This document shows positions 48,974-58,074 of a DNA stretch of 64,000 bases, piece after piece. A program made the position numbers and the translations under genes. Source of the stretch: Coccinella septempunctata (lineage: Eukaryota > Arthropoda > Insecta > Coleoptera > Coccinellidae); the NCBI RefSeq assembly GCF_907165205.1, contig NC_058195.1, positions 25,998,936 through 26,062,935 on the forward strand. Direction: 5' to 3'. Positions within the stretch are counted from its first letter, which is position 1. Each line of letters starts with the position of its first letter. Below the pieces are notes generated by a model, which did not search any database, had not been told where the DNA came from, and saw only the letters and a program-made list of their open reading frames with translations.

Positions 48974-49023
48974 CGAACAGAATTACTTTTGGCGTTTGCG
49001 CCCGAGTGGTTCTGAAAACCTCC

Positions 49024-49408
49024 AAATGAAAGGGCTGATTCTGAATACTACATTTATTCCCAGTCGACGTTTCGGATCTTTACAGATCCTTCATCAGGAC
49101 TCTAAAAACACAAAATTACAAAGTCACATTAACATTCATTGGTTGATTAAAATGGGCACATATTACCGAATAGTTGAGTTTCTCTGAAGCAGTTGAAAAG
49201 ACGCACATCAAAAGGCACTCAAGAAGTTCTTTGAGATGAACAATGTGTACATAACAATACCTAAATTTATCCTCAAAATTTCTCCTATCTAACAAACTCA
49301 TCCATCAAACAATTTCCTTAAAAAACTACGTTTTAACAATTCTGGATTTTTTTCTGATATATCTGACATATCTAATTGAAACCATAGAACAACACAAAAT
49401 GACAAACT
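49024..49408. repeat. 385-bp direct repeat, right of REL-d
   Basis: Partner of 44868-45252. It is joined to REL-d on the left and continues rightward into the body of PLE-3. Confidence 0.9.
49059..49103 (-). other. Hammerhead-ribozyme-like motif
   Basis: Same sequence and pairing as at 44905-44949, in the second copy of the repeat. Confidence 0.65.
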
Positions 49409-49829
49409 ACATAGAAACAAGTCATCCATTGGTCTCACCATGATTATACGACATAATATTACTATAGTCCATTCAAGAATGATTGACATCTCGGGTGGCT
49501 ATGGAAAATCGAATTTAAGTTGGTAATAGCCAATAAATTCAGATTTTGTGTTGCGGAATTCAGGTTGGTATTGTGGATAAACGGCAATCCACAGACCAAT
49601 TATTCTGAATCTATGCACTGACCGAAGATAATTTGGATTTTGTACAGCTGTTTACATTCTTAACTTAATCCAACAAATCGGAAACATAATTATATCAATT
49701 TTGATTGCTGATAAATATGCTCTGAATTTGAATATTTCTTCTTTTCAAATACTCTTCTAGGTTATATTTAAATATTCCACTTCTGTGATTGAAACAACAG
49801 AAATTATTGAATATCTTTTATGACCAGAT
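49409..49829 (-). other. PLE-3 3' untranslated region
   Basis: AT-rich non-coding sequence between the GIY-YIG stop (49830) and the 385-bp repeat. Confidence 0.5.
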
Positions 49830-50240
49830 TTAAGCTGCGTCTGGGCTTTCAAGTCCTACTGGGATGTCAATCATTCTTGAATGGACTATATAAATATTGC
49901 TTATACCTTCAATGTCCCTTCTCGAATTCATTGTTTTTTTAAATTTTTTAATATGATACATTTCTAAAAATGTTCTTTTGTACAAATTCATCTCCACATC
50001 CAGTACCTCTGCTAGGTCCCATCCCATGACATGGTCTGTCTTTCGGCAATGTTCTGCAAGATCACAAACTTTCTTTGGATTTTTTATATCACTCCTATGT
50101 TGAATAATTCTCTTCTTAAGTTGTTGTTTAGTCTGACCGATGTACTTTAGGTCACATCCTAGGCAGGGAATATTATAAACCACTCCTGTCATCTTTGTGG
50201 TTTCTACTTTATCCTTCACCTTTGAAAAAAGTTTTTTTTT
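49830..50240 (-). pseudogene. PLE-3 GIY-YIG endonuclease, minus copy
   Basis: 129-residue frame: TGVVYNIPCLGCDLKYIGQT has the GIY/YIG motif pair and the CxxC; LKKRIIQHRSD supplies the conserved Arg; CDLAEHCRKTDHVMGWD the His-rich part; and KRTFLEMYHIKKF the likely catalytic Glu. The domain looks whole. Its RT is missing: upstream sequence turns into the inverted plus copy at about 50240. Confidence 0.8.
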
Positions 50241-50255
50241 TAATGAGTTGTCAAA

Positions 50256-50555
50256 GATTGTTAATAATGACCAGATTTCTTTTACATCTTTACCTCGAAT
50301 ACCAGAAGTGACAAAAAGAATTATTAATATTTTAAGGGATGAAAAAATTAAGATTACAGTGAGAAATCAGTTTGGTATAAAAAAACTTTTTTCAAAGGTG
50401 AAGGATAAAGTAAAAACTACAAAGATGACAGGAGTGGTTTATAATATTCCCTGCCTAGAATGTGACCTAAAGTACATCGCATCGGTCAGACTAAACAACA
50501 ACTTAAGAAGAGAATTATTCAACATAGGAGTGATATAAAAAATCCAAAGAAGGTT
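50256..50555 (+). pseudogene. PLE-3 GIY-YIG fragment, plus copy
   Basis: Plus-strand counterpart, longer at its N-side (LPRIPEVTKRIINILRDEKI) and sharing KDKVKTTKMTGVVYNIPCLE with the minus copy. A small change near 50475 destroys the YIG (KYIASVR) and the frame; homology stops at about 50555. Confidence 0.75.
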
Positions 50556-50756
50556 GCATTAATCAGTGAAAAGTAGTATACCGTGTTTTCATAGAATTGT
50601 TATTCGTCAAATAATTTCATCTGGAAGCACCGAAATAAAGTATCCTTCAGATAGGAAATCAAAATACATAGGACTTGTCAATAAAAAAATAAGGTGTCAA
50701 TCAATTTGTCAATAATAATATTGTAAAACTTTATTCTGAATAAAATATACTTCAAC
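50556..50756. other. Unassigned AT-rich stretch in PLE-3
   Basis: No coding or repeat relation found. It may be unrecognised PLE 3' UTR. Confidence 0.3.
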
Positions 50757-50787
50757 AGGATCTGTGAAGATCCGAAACGTCGACTGG
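50757..50787 (+). other. Partial hammerhead-like motif
   Basis: The hairpin ggatct-gtga-agatcc, GAAACGTC and GACT are present on the plus strand, but the CTGATGA core is replaced (ttcaac), so this copy cannot fold as a ribozyme. Confidence 0.5.
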
Positions 50788-50857
50788 GAATAAATGTAGT
50801 ATTCAGAATCAGCCCTATCATTTCCAACAATCCCGTTAAGCAGATTACATCATTATA

Positions 50858-51556
50858 TTAGGCAATACTTTTCTGGTACATTCTTGTGGGCACCACTTGG
50901 TCCTGTATTGCCAGCAGTCGACCCCCTGTCTCCGGAAAGAGATACCCTGCTGTCAGGTAAGTTAACGACTCCTTTTTATTGATATTTTCTTTTTTCAGGC
51001 AACCAGGGTATCTTCCGTGCAAGGCTTTGGAGCTCCACTCCTCAATGAGTTCTTCCACTGTACGATCAGCCGGTTGGGAGTATGACCCCGAGAGGCGCAA
51101 AGCCGTTAATATATTTACCGTCTCGTTCAAAGAAATATGAATCATCTCACCGATACATCTCCTTTTATAATTTTTTTCCTTTTCTAAGATGGTGACGTTC
51201 TCGAAATCAAAATTGTGGTTTTCGTTGAAGTGATGGGCAGCTAGAGCGGTTTTTTCATTTTTATCTTTATTAATGGGTCTACAATCATATCTGTGCTGGT
51301 AGACTCTATTTTTAAGATACTGTTTGGTCATACCTATGTAGCATCTGCTGCAGTCTTTACAAGGGATTTTGTATATTAAATCCGACTGCAAATCATCTGG
51401 AGTTTTATCTTTGATTTTCGAGAAGAGGGAACTGACGCATTTCAGTGGATAGAAAGCCAGTCTTGTAGAAGGGTTAGTTTGTTGTAATGCTCTACTCATG
51501 TTTTCAGATAAACCCTGTATATAAGGAAAACCTTGGTCAAACGTGTTCTTAATCAA
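50858..51556 (-). pseudogene. Chimeric frame: PLE-4 GIY-YIG joined to REL-e
   Basis: One 232-codon frame joins two families. Residues 1-150 (51556 to about 51107) are Penelope-like: LSENMSRALQQTNPSTRLAF, YKIPCKDCSRCYIGMTKQ (GIY/CxxC/YIG), NRVYQHRYDC and HFNENHNFDFEN. The rest (about 51100-50858) is R4/Dong-like: VEELIEEWSSKALHGRYPGC, TAGYLFPETGGRLLAIQDQ and VVPTRMYQKSIA. The join comes just after IHISLNETVN, near where PLE proteins end. Most likely PLE-4 and a REL fragment lie side by side and the join is in frame by chance. Confidence 0.75.
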
Positions 51557-51765
51557 TATAAAAGGAAAGTGCTCACTGACAATGCAGGCTCGAGAGGTGA
51601 TGAACGAACCAGATATTACCGTTTTCCTTATATACAGGGTTTATCTGAAAACATGAGTAGAGCATTACAACAAACTAACTCTTCTACAAGACTGGCTTTC
51701 TATCCACTGAAATGCGTCAGTTCCCTCTTCTCGAAAATCAAAGATAAAACTCCAGATGGATAAAA
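51107..51765. mobile_element. PLE-4: Penelope-like element with inverted 5' end
   Basis: Arm 51394-51530 (minus) and arm 51622-51757 (plus) are inverted copies sharing LSENMSRALQQTN and KCVSSLFSKIKDKTPD on each strand, with a ~90-bp spacer. Only the minus copy extends through GIY-YIG. Confidence 0.75.
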
Positions 51766-52368
51766 CTCCAGGCCCAGCTTTGTGGCCTTCTCTCAGGAGC
51801 GACATGGAAGCATTGGAGGCTATTAAACGTCATGTTTCGGAGAATTCAGGGATTTTGTGGAATTCAGAAATATTGTTACAGAGAAACCGTTTTCCGAGAA
51901 GTTCCTCTCAGAACACTATTTCCATTTGCTTGGTCGTTACTTTCTTTCATTCGCAAATAAGTATTTGTGCCCAATAACGAGGCGCGTGAACTCGTCAAAC
52001 TCAAATGTATTCCACTCAGCTGTAAATGTATTCCGAGACCGTCATAAATATTTGTTGAGAACCTCTTCATTATTTGGATTTTATATTGCCAGAGTCGTAG
52101 GCACGTTCCGGCCATCCCTTCATTGATATTAATGGATAGAGTATTCCCTGTTACGTGTAAAATATTTGGTTAAAATGTTGAGATTTTCTGAGGAGGGATA
52201 TTAGTACAATGTATAATATTATTCATCTATAAATTTTTTTTATTTTCTCAGAATCCATTGATTTCGGCTAAAAAGAAATTCCTTAGGGCCTAAAATATTT
52301 TTAAATATAGAAATGTCATGGTATACCTCTTTTGAGTAGTTTTTTAGTTCAGATATTCAACATACGTA
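51766..52368. other. Unassigned stretch
   Basis: Starts ggataaaactccaggcccag and includes short open frames in both directions without recognisable motifs. It may contain the missing first exon of the neighbouring MADF gene, but I cannot see it. Confidence 0.3.
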
Positions 52369-53566
52369 TACTTCATTCACTTTTATTTTAGCAGTCGGTT
52401 GGCCATGGAAATTTGACACATTTCACTCTGTATAGTACGAAAATGTGGGGTTATGAAGCTTGTCAAAACATTTTTGGGTTTTAAATCAACGCTATGTTGC
52501 CCGTTCTACGTAAAAGTTTCTGTTATTACGTATTTTATCACAATGTCGAATCTCTTCGGAAAATATGTGACGAACATAATTGCAGTTTATACAAACTGAT
52601 TGAAGTCATACCAAATCCAGTTATTTGCATGGAAAATACAAGAGTTCAGTATAATATCATAATATGCACTAGCTTGAGGAGAGCTAATGTTCGTTATCTT
52701 CTTTGGCTTACATCATTTGTAGATTTCAAAAATATTAACTCGAAGATGAAATGCATATGATGCAGTGGTTGGGAATGGGTATCTCCCGAAGGAATTAACA
52801 GATAATCACAAGAATGTTAAATTTTTCAACAAAAATCATCTTGCATTAATATTAGTAAAAGGAATTGAAGGAAGTTTCAAGTTAAGATGAACTTCACCTT
52901 TGAACAAAAATTTCACATGAATAAACAAGTAACAGGGCAACTTGCGCGTATTTGTGGCTATTCATCTTAATATCTTGATGTAATAATAATAATTATGGGT
53001 ATTTATTAGTACCTTAAGACATTTACATTGCATAGGAGGAAAAATAGAAAAATCCATTTTAGGGAACTTATTCTCCGATGACATTTATCGAAAATCCTGT
53101 AGTAAACTTTTCGCATTAATTCACTCAAACATAAAATTCTCGAATGCCACCACTTTTTTGGGTCTCCCAATAGAAGGAAATTCTTTGTCATCCTCTTCAT
53201 TCACAATCTTTTTGATTGTGGAAATATCCAGCTGAAATATATGTCGTTTAGATTCCGGTGAAACATTATATAAATTCTCTTACATTGAATATGTTCGCTA
53301 CCGTCTGACGTATTGTGGATTTTAGAATATCAGGGTATAATTATTTGAATGAGCGGACCTGAATTCTAAATAGCACTTCCTGAAACCCTGTCTCTTTTTT
53401 CAATCACTTTCGGCATTTTCGTAATAAAAATTGATATTAGTTGTGGCAACGGCGTTATGACATTAACGACATTTCATGAGTACCAACCAAACTTTGTTCT
53501 AGTTACAAAAACTTGAGAAAATTATTTCATGGCCAACCGACTGCTAAAATAAATTTGAATGGAGTA
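52369..53566 (-). mobile_element. Tc1/mariner-like element, copy 2, both ends present
   Basis: 1198 bp flanked by TA (52367-52368 and 53567-53568). Terminal inverted repeats of about 40 bp contain ttattttagcagtcggttgg (left) and its complement (right, to 53552). A decayed transposase runs on the minus strand: near 53235-53140 it reads ISTIKKIVNEEDDKEF and IGRPKKVVAFEN, like the helix-turn-helix and GRPRR-type hinge of this superfamily. Catalytic motifs are not recognisable. Confidence 0.75.
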
Positions 53567-53606
53567 TACATAGGGAAATTGTTTTTCACATATGTTTCGT
53601 AATTAG

Positions 53607-55717
53607 AAATTGCCAGCAAGTTGGGAGTGTCTCCTGATGCAGCAAAAGGAAAAATGCTGTCTTTGCTTGCCTCCCACAGGAGGGAAATTAACAAGGAAAG
53701 ATCAACAAGGGGAACTGGAAAAGGTAAGTAGCAAATAACTTTAGTAACTGTACTATAGGTACTGTAAAAGTATAGATATATTGCATTACATAAAAAGTCC
53801 AAAAAAAGTGAAAAATTATGAGAAGATATTTTATTGCAACCAAAATATAATAAAAATAATTCAAAACTACAGAAACATGAATTGACAGTGTAAATCAAAT
53901 GTAAAACTTGATAAATTGGTATTTATTTCCAGGGCAGGACGAAGTATACTCAAGTAAATGGTTTGCATATGAAGCTTTGAGGTTCATTAAGGATAAAAAC
54001 CAATGTAAACCAACTTTGAGCTCATCCCTTCCGCCAAAGGTTAATCAGGAGACAATTTCACAGGTAAACCTGAATCCAATTTCAGCATATGAATAATAAA
54101 ATCATGTATAATCATTTTGCCATGATACTGCCCCTGTTGTCATGAAGTATTCAGAAAAAACTTTCCTGATTTCTTTACCATTTTTTGCTGGTTTCCTTGC
54201 GACCTTTTTCAAATTAAGTAGAGATGTCATTTCCGGATCATTTCTCCAGGAACCAGGTATAACCTCCCCATTTTCTTCTGTATACATAGCACCTGAAGGA
54301 CAATATAAATTATGCGAAGTGGAACTTCGGCGTAAAAAATTGTGGAGGTACACACACGCCATTACAACCCACTTGGCTTTGCCTGGTTCTAACAGGAGAG
54401 GTTTTCGTAGTACACGAAAAACCGAACATAAAATGCCAAAAGCATTTTCGACAACCCTTCTGGCTCGACTCAGCCTGTAATTAAAAATTCTCTCCGGAGA
54501 ACCTTTGGGGTAGAATACTGAATAGGGTTTCATCAAACTGTCGCTCAATACAAAAGCATCATCTCCTAAAATCACGTAAGGTACTGGAATTTCTCCATTT
54601 GGCAATTTAGACGGTTGTGGTAGATTCAAGCGTTCATTTTTTATATCCTTGTACAACTGAGAGTTTTTGAAAACCCCTCCATCGGAAATTCTGCCTTGGC
54701 ATCCAACATCCACAAAAATAAAGTTATAGTCAGCGTCAACTAAACCAAATAGGACTACACTAAAAAAGGACTTATAATTGAAGTATTCACTGCCACTTTT
54801 AGGTGGACATTGTATGATGACATGTTTTCCGTCGATAGCTCCAACAGCATGGGGAAAGTTCCACTTTTGTTCAAACACCTGGGAGACGCGCTGCCACTCT
54901 TCTTCATTTTCTGGCATCTGTAAAATAATGAGAAAAGTACATTTTTGCACCTTGTGCAATACCTAACATACAATGACAACGAAATAAAGGACGAATGTTA
55001 AACACTTTTCATTTAAATAGTACATGGTGGCCGTTGGAAAACGAAACATAGCCATTTACTGGCGAATTGGCCACATTTGTTGAAAACGCCGAGTCAGGTC
55101 GATTTTATATCGTTAAAATGTACTCGAATTGGGCGTTTTTGTTGTGACAATGGTTTACCTCACTAAGACGTATCACTTTCCAGTGATTTGATATCTTTTT
55201 CGTTTTTGTGTTAGCAGGTTGAGGAGGTTGAGGATCTGGAGTGCACCGCAACTGTTGATGTAGAGGACGAGGATAATGTCATGGAAGCAGATGATATCGA
55301 ACAGTCTCAGTCTGCATCAACTTCATCAAGGGAGCAATTTGTACAACCTTCTGCACCCAAGCGCAAAAGAAAAACACCACCTACTGGTGGTACTCAGGTG
55401 GACCGAGTTGTGGATATGTTGGAACGATCTCTGGATCGCAATGATTGTGACGTGTTTGGAGAGCTACAGTTGAGTACTACGTCAACAATATTCTGTTTGA
55501 CGCTGACATGGGCTATCTTCAAGTGCCTACTCGGTATCAGCCACCAACATTAAGGTTTTCTGACCCTCCTTCACCCTTCACAACAAGCAATCCTTCAGCT
55601 TCAGGACGGTTTCCCTTCAATAACGAAATATGTGATCGTTCAGACACACTATCAGCCACGGGTGGCAACATAATTTCCTCGGCTGCAGGGAGCTCATACT
55701 CCCAAATCCCCGATTAA
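53607..55717 (+). CDS. MADF/Myb-like protein of a PIF/Harbinger element (partial)
   Basis: Three plus-strand exons inferred from frame and splice signals. Exon 53607-53723 (EIASKLGVSPDAAKGKMLSL, ending before gtaag) and exon 53933-54063 (QDEVYSSKWFAYEALRFIKD) form most of a MADF-type DNA-binding domain. Exon 55218 on has an acidic stretch (VEEVEDLECTATVDVEDED), a basic patch PKRKRK and a BESS-like DRVVDMLERSLDRN. A frame change near 55468 leads to VEYYVNNILFDADMGYL and a stop at 55717. The exon that would carry the first part of MADF is missing, probably lost at the Tc1-like insertion (53566). The long second intron contains transposase exon 2 on the other strand. PIF/Harbinger elements need such a partner protein for transposition. 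Confidence 0.6.
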
Positions 55718-56320
55718 TTATTAAGATTATCAGTTTAAATTCTTTGTTCTAAACTTTTTTCAGTTTCGCATATTTAATTATTTAAATTTTCAGTGTTGTT
55801 TTAGTCCAATTTACAAATATATGTTGTTTGTTCCAAGAAAATTATTAAATACATGTATACAAAAATGAAATAAAAAGTTTATTCTTACCTTCACATATTC
55901 CTTCAGTGCATTTACGATGGCTTCACACACTTCGGGAATAATTTTCGATATAGATGGTTTGGAAAGTCGAAAAAGGTACATGAGACTTCCATATGAATCT
56001 CCTGTAGCCAAAAATCGAAGTGTTAGTTCCAGTCTAACCGACGCTGGAATACTCTCTCGATAATTGGTGTCCTTTCTTGACACTTTTTCCTCAATTTTGG
56101 CGAGTAATAAATTGAAGTCCGATAATGACATGCGGCAGAAATTTCTGAAAAGTTCCGTTTCGTCCGATCTCAAGTCATTTAGCAGCTGGGTATAATTTCT
56201 TCCTTTCAGGAAAGAATTCACCCAAGTTTTTCGTCTCCTCCTTTTGCGTAGTTTTTTCATTTGAGAGAGTATCACTATAGAAGCAGTAGAAATTGCAATT
56301 TTGGACAATGCGGGCGCCAT
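54102..56320 (-). CDS. PIF/Harbinger transposase, two exons, open throughout
   Basis: Exon 1 (56320-55889, 144 codons) starts MAPALSKIAISTASIVILSQ and ends EAIVNALKEYVK at a gtaag donor. Exon 2 (54917-54102, 271 codons) begins after a ttttacag acceptor with MPENEEEWQRVSQVFEQKW. The joined protein of about 415 residues has normal length for the family. Exon 1 carries the helix-turn-helix (SKPSISKIIPEVCEAI). Exon 2 is the DDE_Tnp_4 nuclease: first Asp in GAIDGKHV, second in FVDVGCQGRISDGG, Glu in RRVVENAFGIL, plus YVILGDDAF. No stop or frameshift is visible. The splice is inferred, not proven. It could be active or recently so. Confidence 0.8.
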
Positions 56321-56410
56321 GTCTGTGCACTTTAGACAGACTTCGTTGAATTATCAAGAACAACTGCTCGCTCGGACACGCGCGGTCTGTGTGAACACCT
56401 CCCATTCTGA

Positions 56411-56470
56411 GTTTTCGAACGTTTGAAAACATTTTAAAACGTTTCAAAACGTTTTGAAACGTTCGAAAAC
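56411..56470. repeat. Subterminal inverted repeats of the Harbinger element
   Basis: gttttcgaacgtttgaaaac (56411-56430) and gttttgaaacgttcgaaaac (56451-56470) are inverted with one mismatch; a third related copy lies between. Likely transposase-binding sites. The element end is probably near 56496, where the minus strand reads AGGTGCATTTACACC after TAA or TTA. Confidence 0.55.
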
Positions 56471-56497
56471 TATGCTCGTTTGGTGTAAATGCACCTT

Positions 56498-56764
56498 TAA
56501 AGGAATTGTTCCACAACCCGAAACAAAGAACAAGAAGCGATTCAAGAAGCGAACACACGTTCTGTGTTGAGCTCTTCAAGTAATTCTTGTTTTTCTATTG
56601 TTTTAACTATGCTTTACCTATAAATGTGTGGAATAATCTTTGGTGAGTCTGATGCATAAGTTTTCACAAAAATTTGAGAGTTGAATATTGTTTATATGTT
56701 TGATTATTTACATTTCTTTCTCACCATAATTATATGACGCATTAAAAATTTATTCTTGCGCGCA
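56498..56764. other. Non-coding stretch
   Basis: Between the Harbinger terminus and CR1-B. Nothing recognised. Confidence 0.35.
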
Positions 56765-57016
56765 GCGATTGTTGTGTACTCTCCCACACAGGCCACACCC
56801 ACACGGTGTTCAATTGTCGGGATTTCTGGATTATCAGTACCCGTTTAACACGGACGTGGTACGTACGTTGGATTTACCCGTTTGATAGTCGCGGTCACGT
56901 TCCTTGTCGATTTCGATCCTCTCCCGACCGAGGCCTTCCTTTTTCTGTATTGAGTCTTTCTTACGGGCCCAAGAAAGTGAAGTTTGTCTCTCTGTATTTC
57001 CCTAAGCCTAGTAAAG

Positions 57017-58048
57017 ATGCCACGAAATTGTTTTTTCTGTTCAAAAAATATTACATCCAATAATTTGTTTTTACCATGCTCAAAGTGCAATAGGCCTTTT
57101 CACGCCGAATGCGTAAATTCAAAAGGATCAGACATCGAATACTTAAAAAACAGAAACGAAAAATGGAACTGCCATGTCTGTGTATCAACCGAGCGTTCTC
57201 TTCGCAGTAACTCGTGCAGTAGTCGCACACAACCCTCTGTTGCCTCTCCACCATCTCCGCCTACGAATGTTGAATGCGATAATGCAACCATCATGCAGCA
57301 GTTAGCTTTGGTTATGAATCAACTGCATAAATTAAATAATGCCATGACTCGTATGGAAAAAAGGCATGATGATGTACTTAGCCAGCTCGCAATTTGTAAC
57401 TCCAAAATAGATGAACATTCCAGTATACTGGCTGAACACGGCACTCACATTCAGTCTTGCCAGAGAGAGGTGTCAGATCTCCAGGGTACTTATACAGAAC
57501 TCTCTGCTGAGTTGTCTCGTGTCTCTAATTCCTTGGAAGCGTTGAAGACAGAGCCCAAAACTTCCAATAATGATATCGTTTCTGCTGCTCACGTACAAGA
57601 AATTGTACAACGTGTCAAGAGATCTCACAACCTAATCATACAAAATCTGCCGGAATTTGACACTGAATCCCTTGAGAAATCAAAGGTAAACGATTTGGTT
57701 GAGAATATCAGTGAGACTTCGAGTAGATTCATCGTGAGAAGTGAACGTTTGCCTTCTTCTGTGAAATCCCGTCCTCGTCTACTGAAGGTAACCTTTAGTG
57801 ATCCGGAGGTAGTGTCCAATATTTTACGGAACAAAGCAGTTCTCAAGAGTAGAGAGGAGTATAATAGGATAATAATCAGAGATGATAAAACTAAAGGCCA
57901 GATTGATGAGTTGAGGACTTTAAGGGAGGAACTTGCGGGACGACAGGCTTCAGGGAAAACAGGGCTGACCATTAAGTACGTGAAGGGAGTACCGCGAATT
58001 ATCAACTCTCCTACTGTTCCCCAACATGAGAATCTTAAAAAAAACTAA
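57017..58048 (+). CDS. CR1-B ORF1 protein with PHD-like finger
   Basis: 343 codons from the ATG at 57017 (MPRNCFFCSKN), preferred over one 11 codons upstream because the finger starts at once. Residues 5-53 form a PHD-type zinc finger: CFFC, CSKC, FHAEC, WNCHVC. A Ser-rich linker and a coiled coil follow (QQLALVMNQLHKLNNAM to about residue 190). Then an RRM-like region as in LINE ORF1s (RSHNLIIQNLPEFDTE, RPRLLKVTFSDPEVV, RDDKTKGQIDELRTL). The frame is intact. ORF1 proteins bind LINE RNA; the PHD finger may add chromatin contact (inference). Confidence 0.8.
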   Translation: MPRNCFFCSKNITSNNLFLPCSKCNRPFHAECVNSKGSDIEYLKNRNEKWNCHVCVSTERSLRSNSCSSRTQPSVASPPSPPTNVECDNATIMQQLALVMNQLHKLNNAMTRMEKRHDDVLSQLAICNSKIDEHSSILAEHGTHIQSCQREVSDLQGTYTELSAELSRVSNSLEALKTEPKTSNNDIVSAAHVQEIVQRVKRSHNLIIQNLPEFDTESLEKSKVNDLVENISETSSRFIVRSERLPSSVKSRPRLLKVTFSDPEVVSNILRNKAVLKSREEYNRIIIRDDKTKGQIDELRTLREELAGRQASGKTGLTIKYVKGVPRIINSPTVPQHENLKKN

Positions 58049-58074
58049 CAATAGAGTTGGCGCAGTGGCCAATA

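Larger units (their letters stand above)
45253..49023 (+). mobile_element. REL-d: nearly complete R4/Dong-like LINE
   Basis: 3771 bp exactly between the two 385-bp repeats. It has a GC-rich 5' leader (45253-45411), an N-terminal Myb-like region, RT, zinc box, restriction-like endonuclease and a short 3' UTR without poly-A. It is the only copy with the 5' half, so it defines the family's full structure. Confidence 0.8.
44831..50857. mobile_element. PLE-3: inverted Penelope-like pair, split by REL-d
   Basis: Both outer ends carry the same sequence in inverse orientation: tataatgatgtaatctgatt at 44834-44853 and its complement at 50838-50857. A minus copy (50240 down to 49024, continued at 45252-44831) faces a shorter plus copy (from 50380). 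REL-d sits in the minus copy. Coding remnants are GIY-YIG domains on both strands. 50556-50756 is unassigned. Confidence 0.65.

Noticed and set aside
54102..54959. Host nuclease (HARBI1) gene
   Set aside because: HARBI1-like by homology, but the subterminal repeats, the MADF partner and the transposon setting fit a mobile element better. Domestication is not excluded.
57051..57294. Minus-strand frames over CR1-B ORF1
   Set aside because: Shadows of the plus-strand PHD-finger ORF; no motif of their own.
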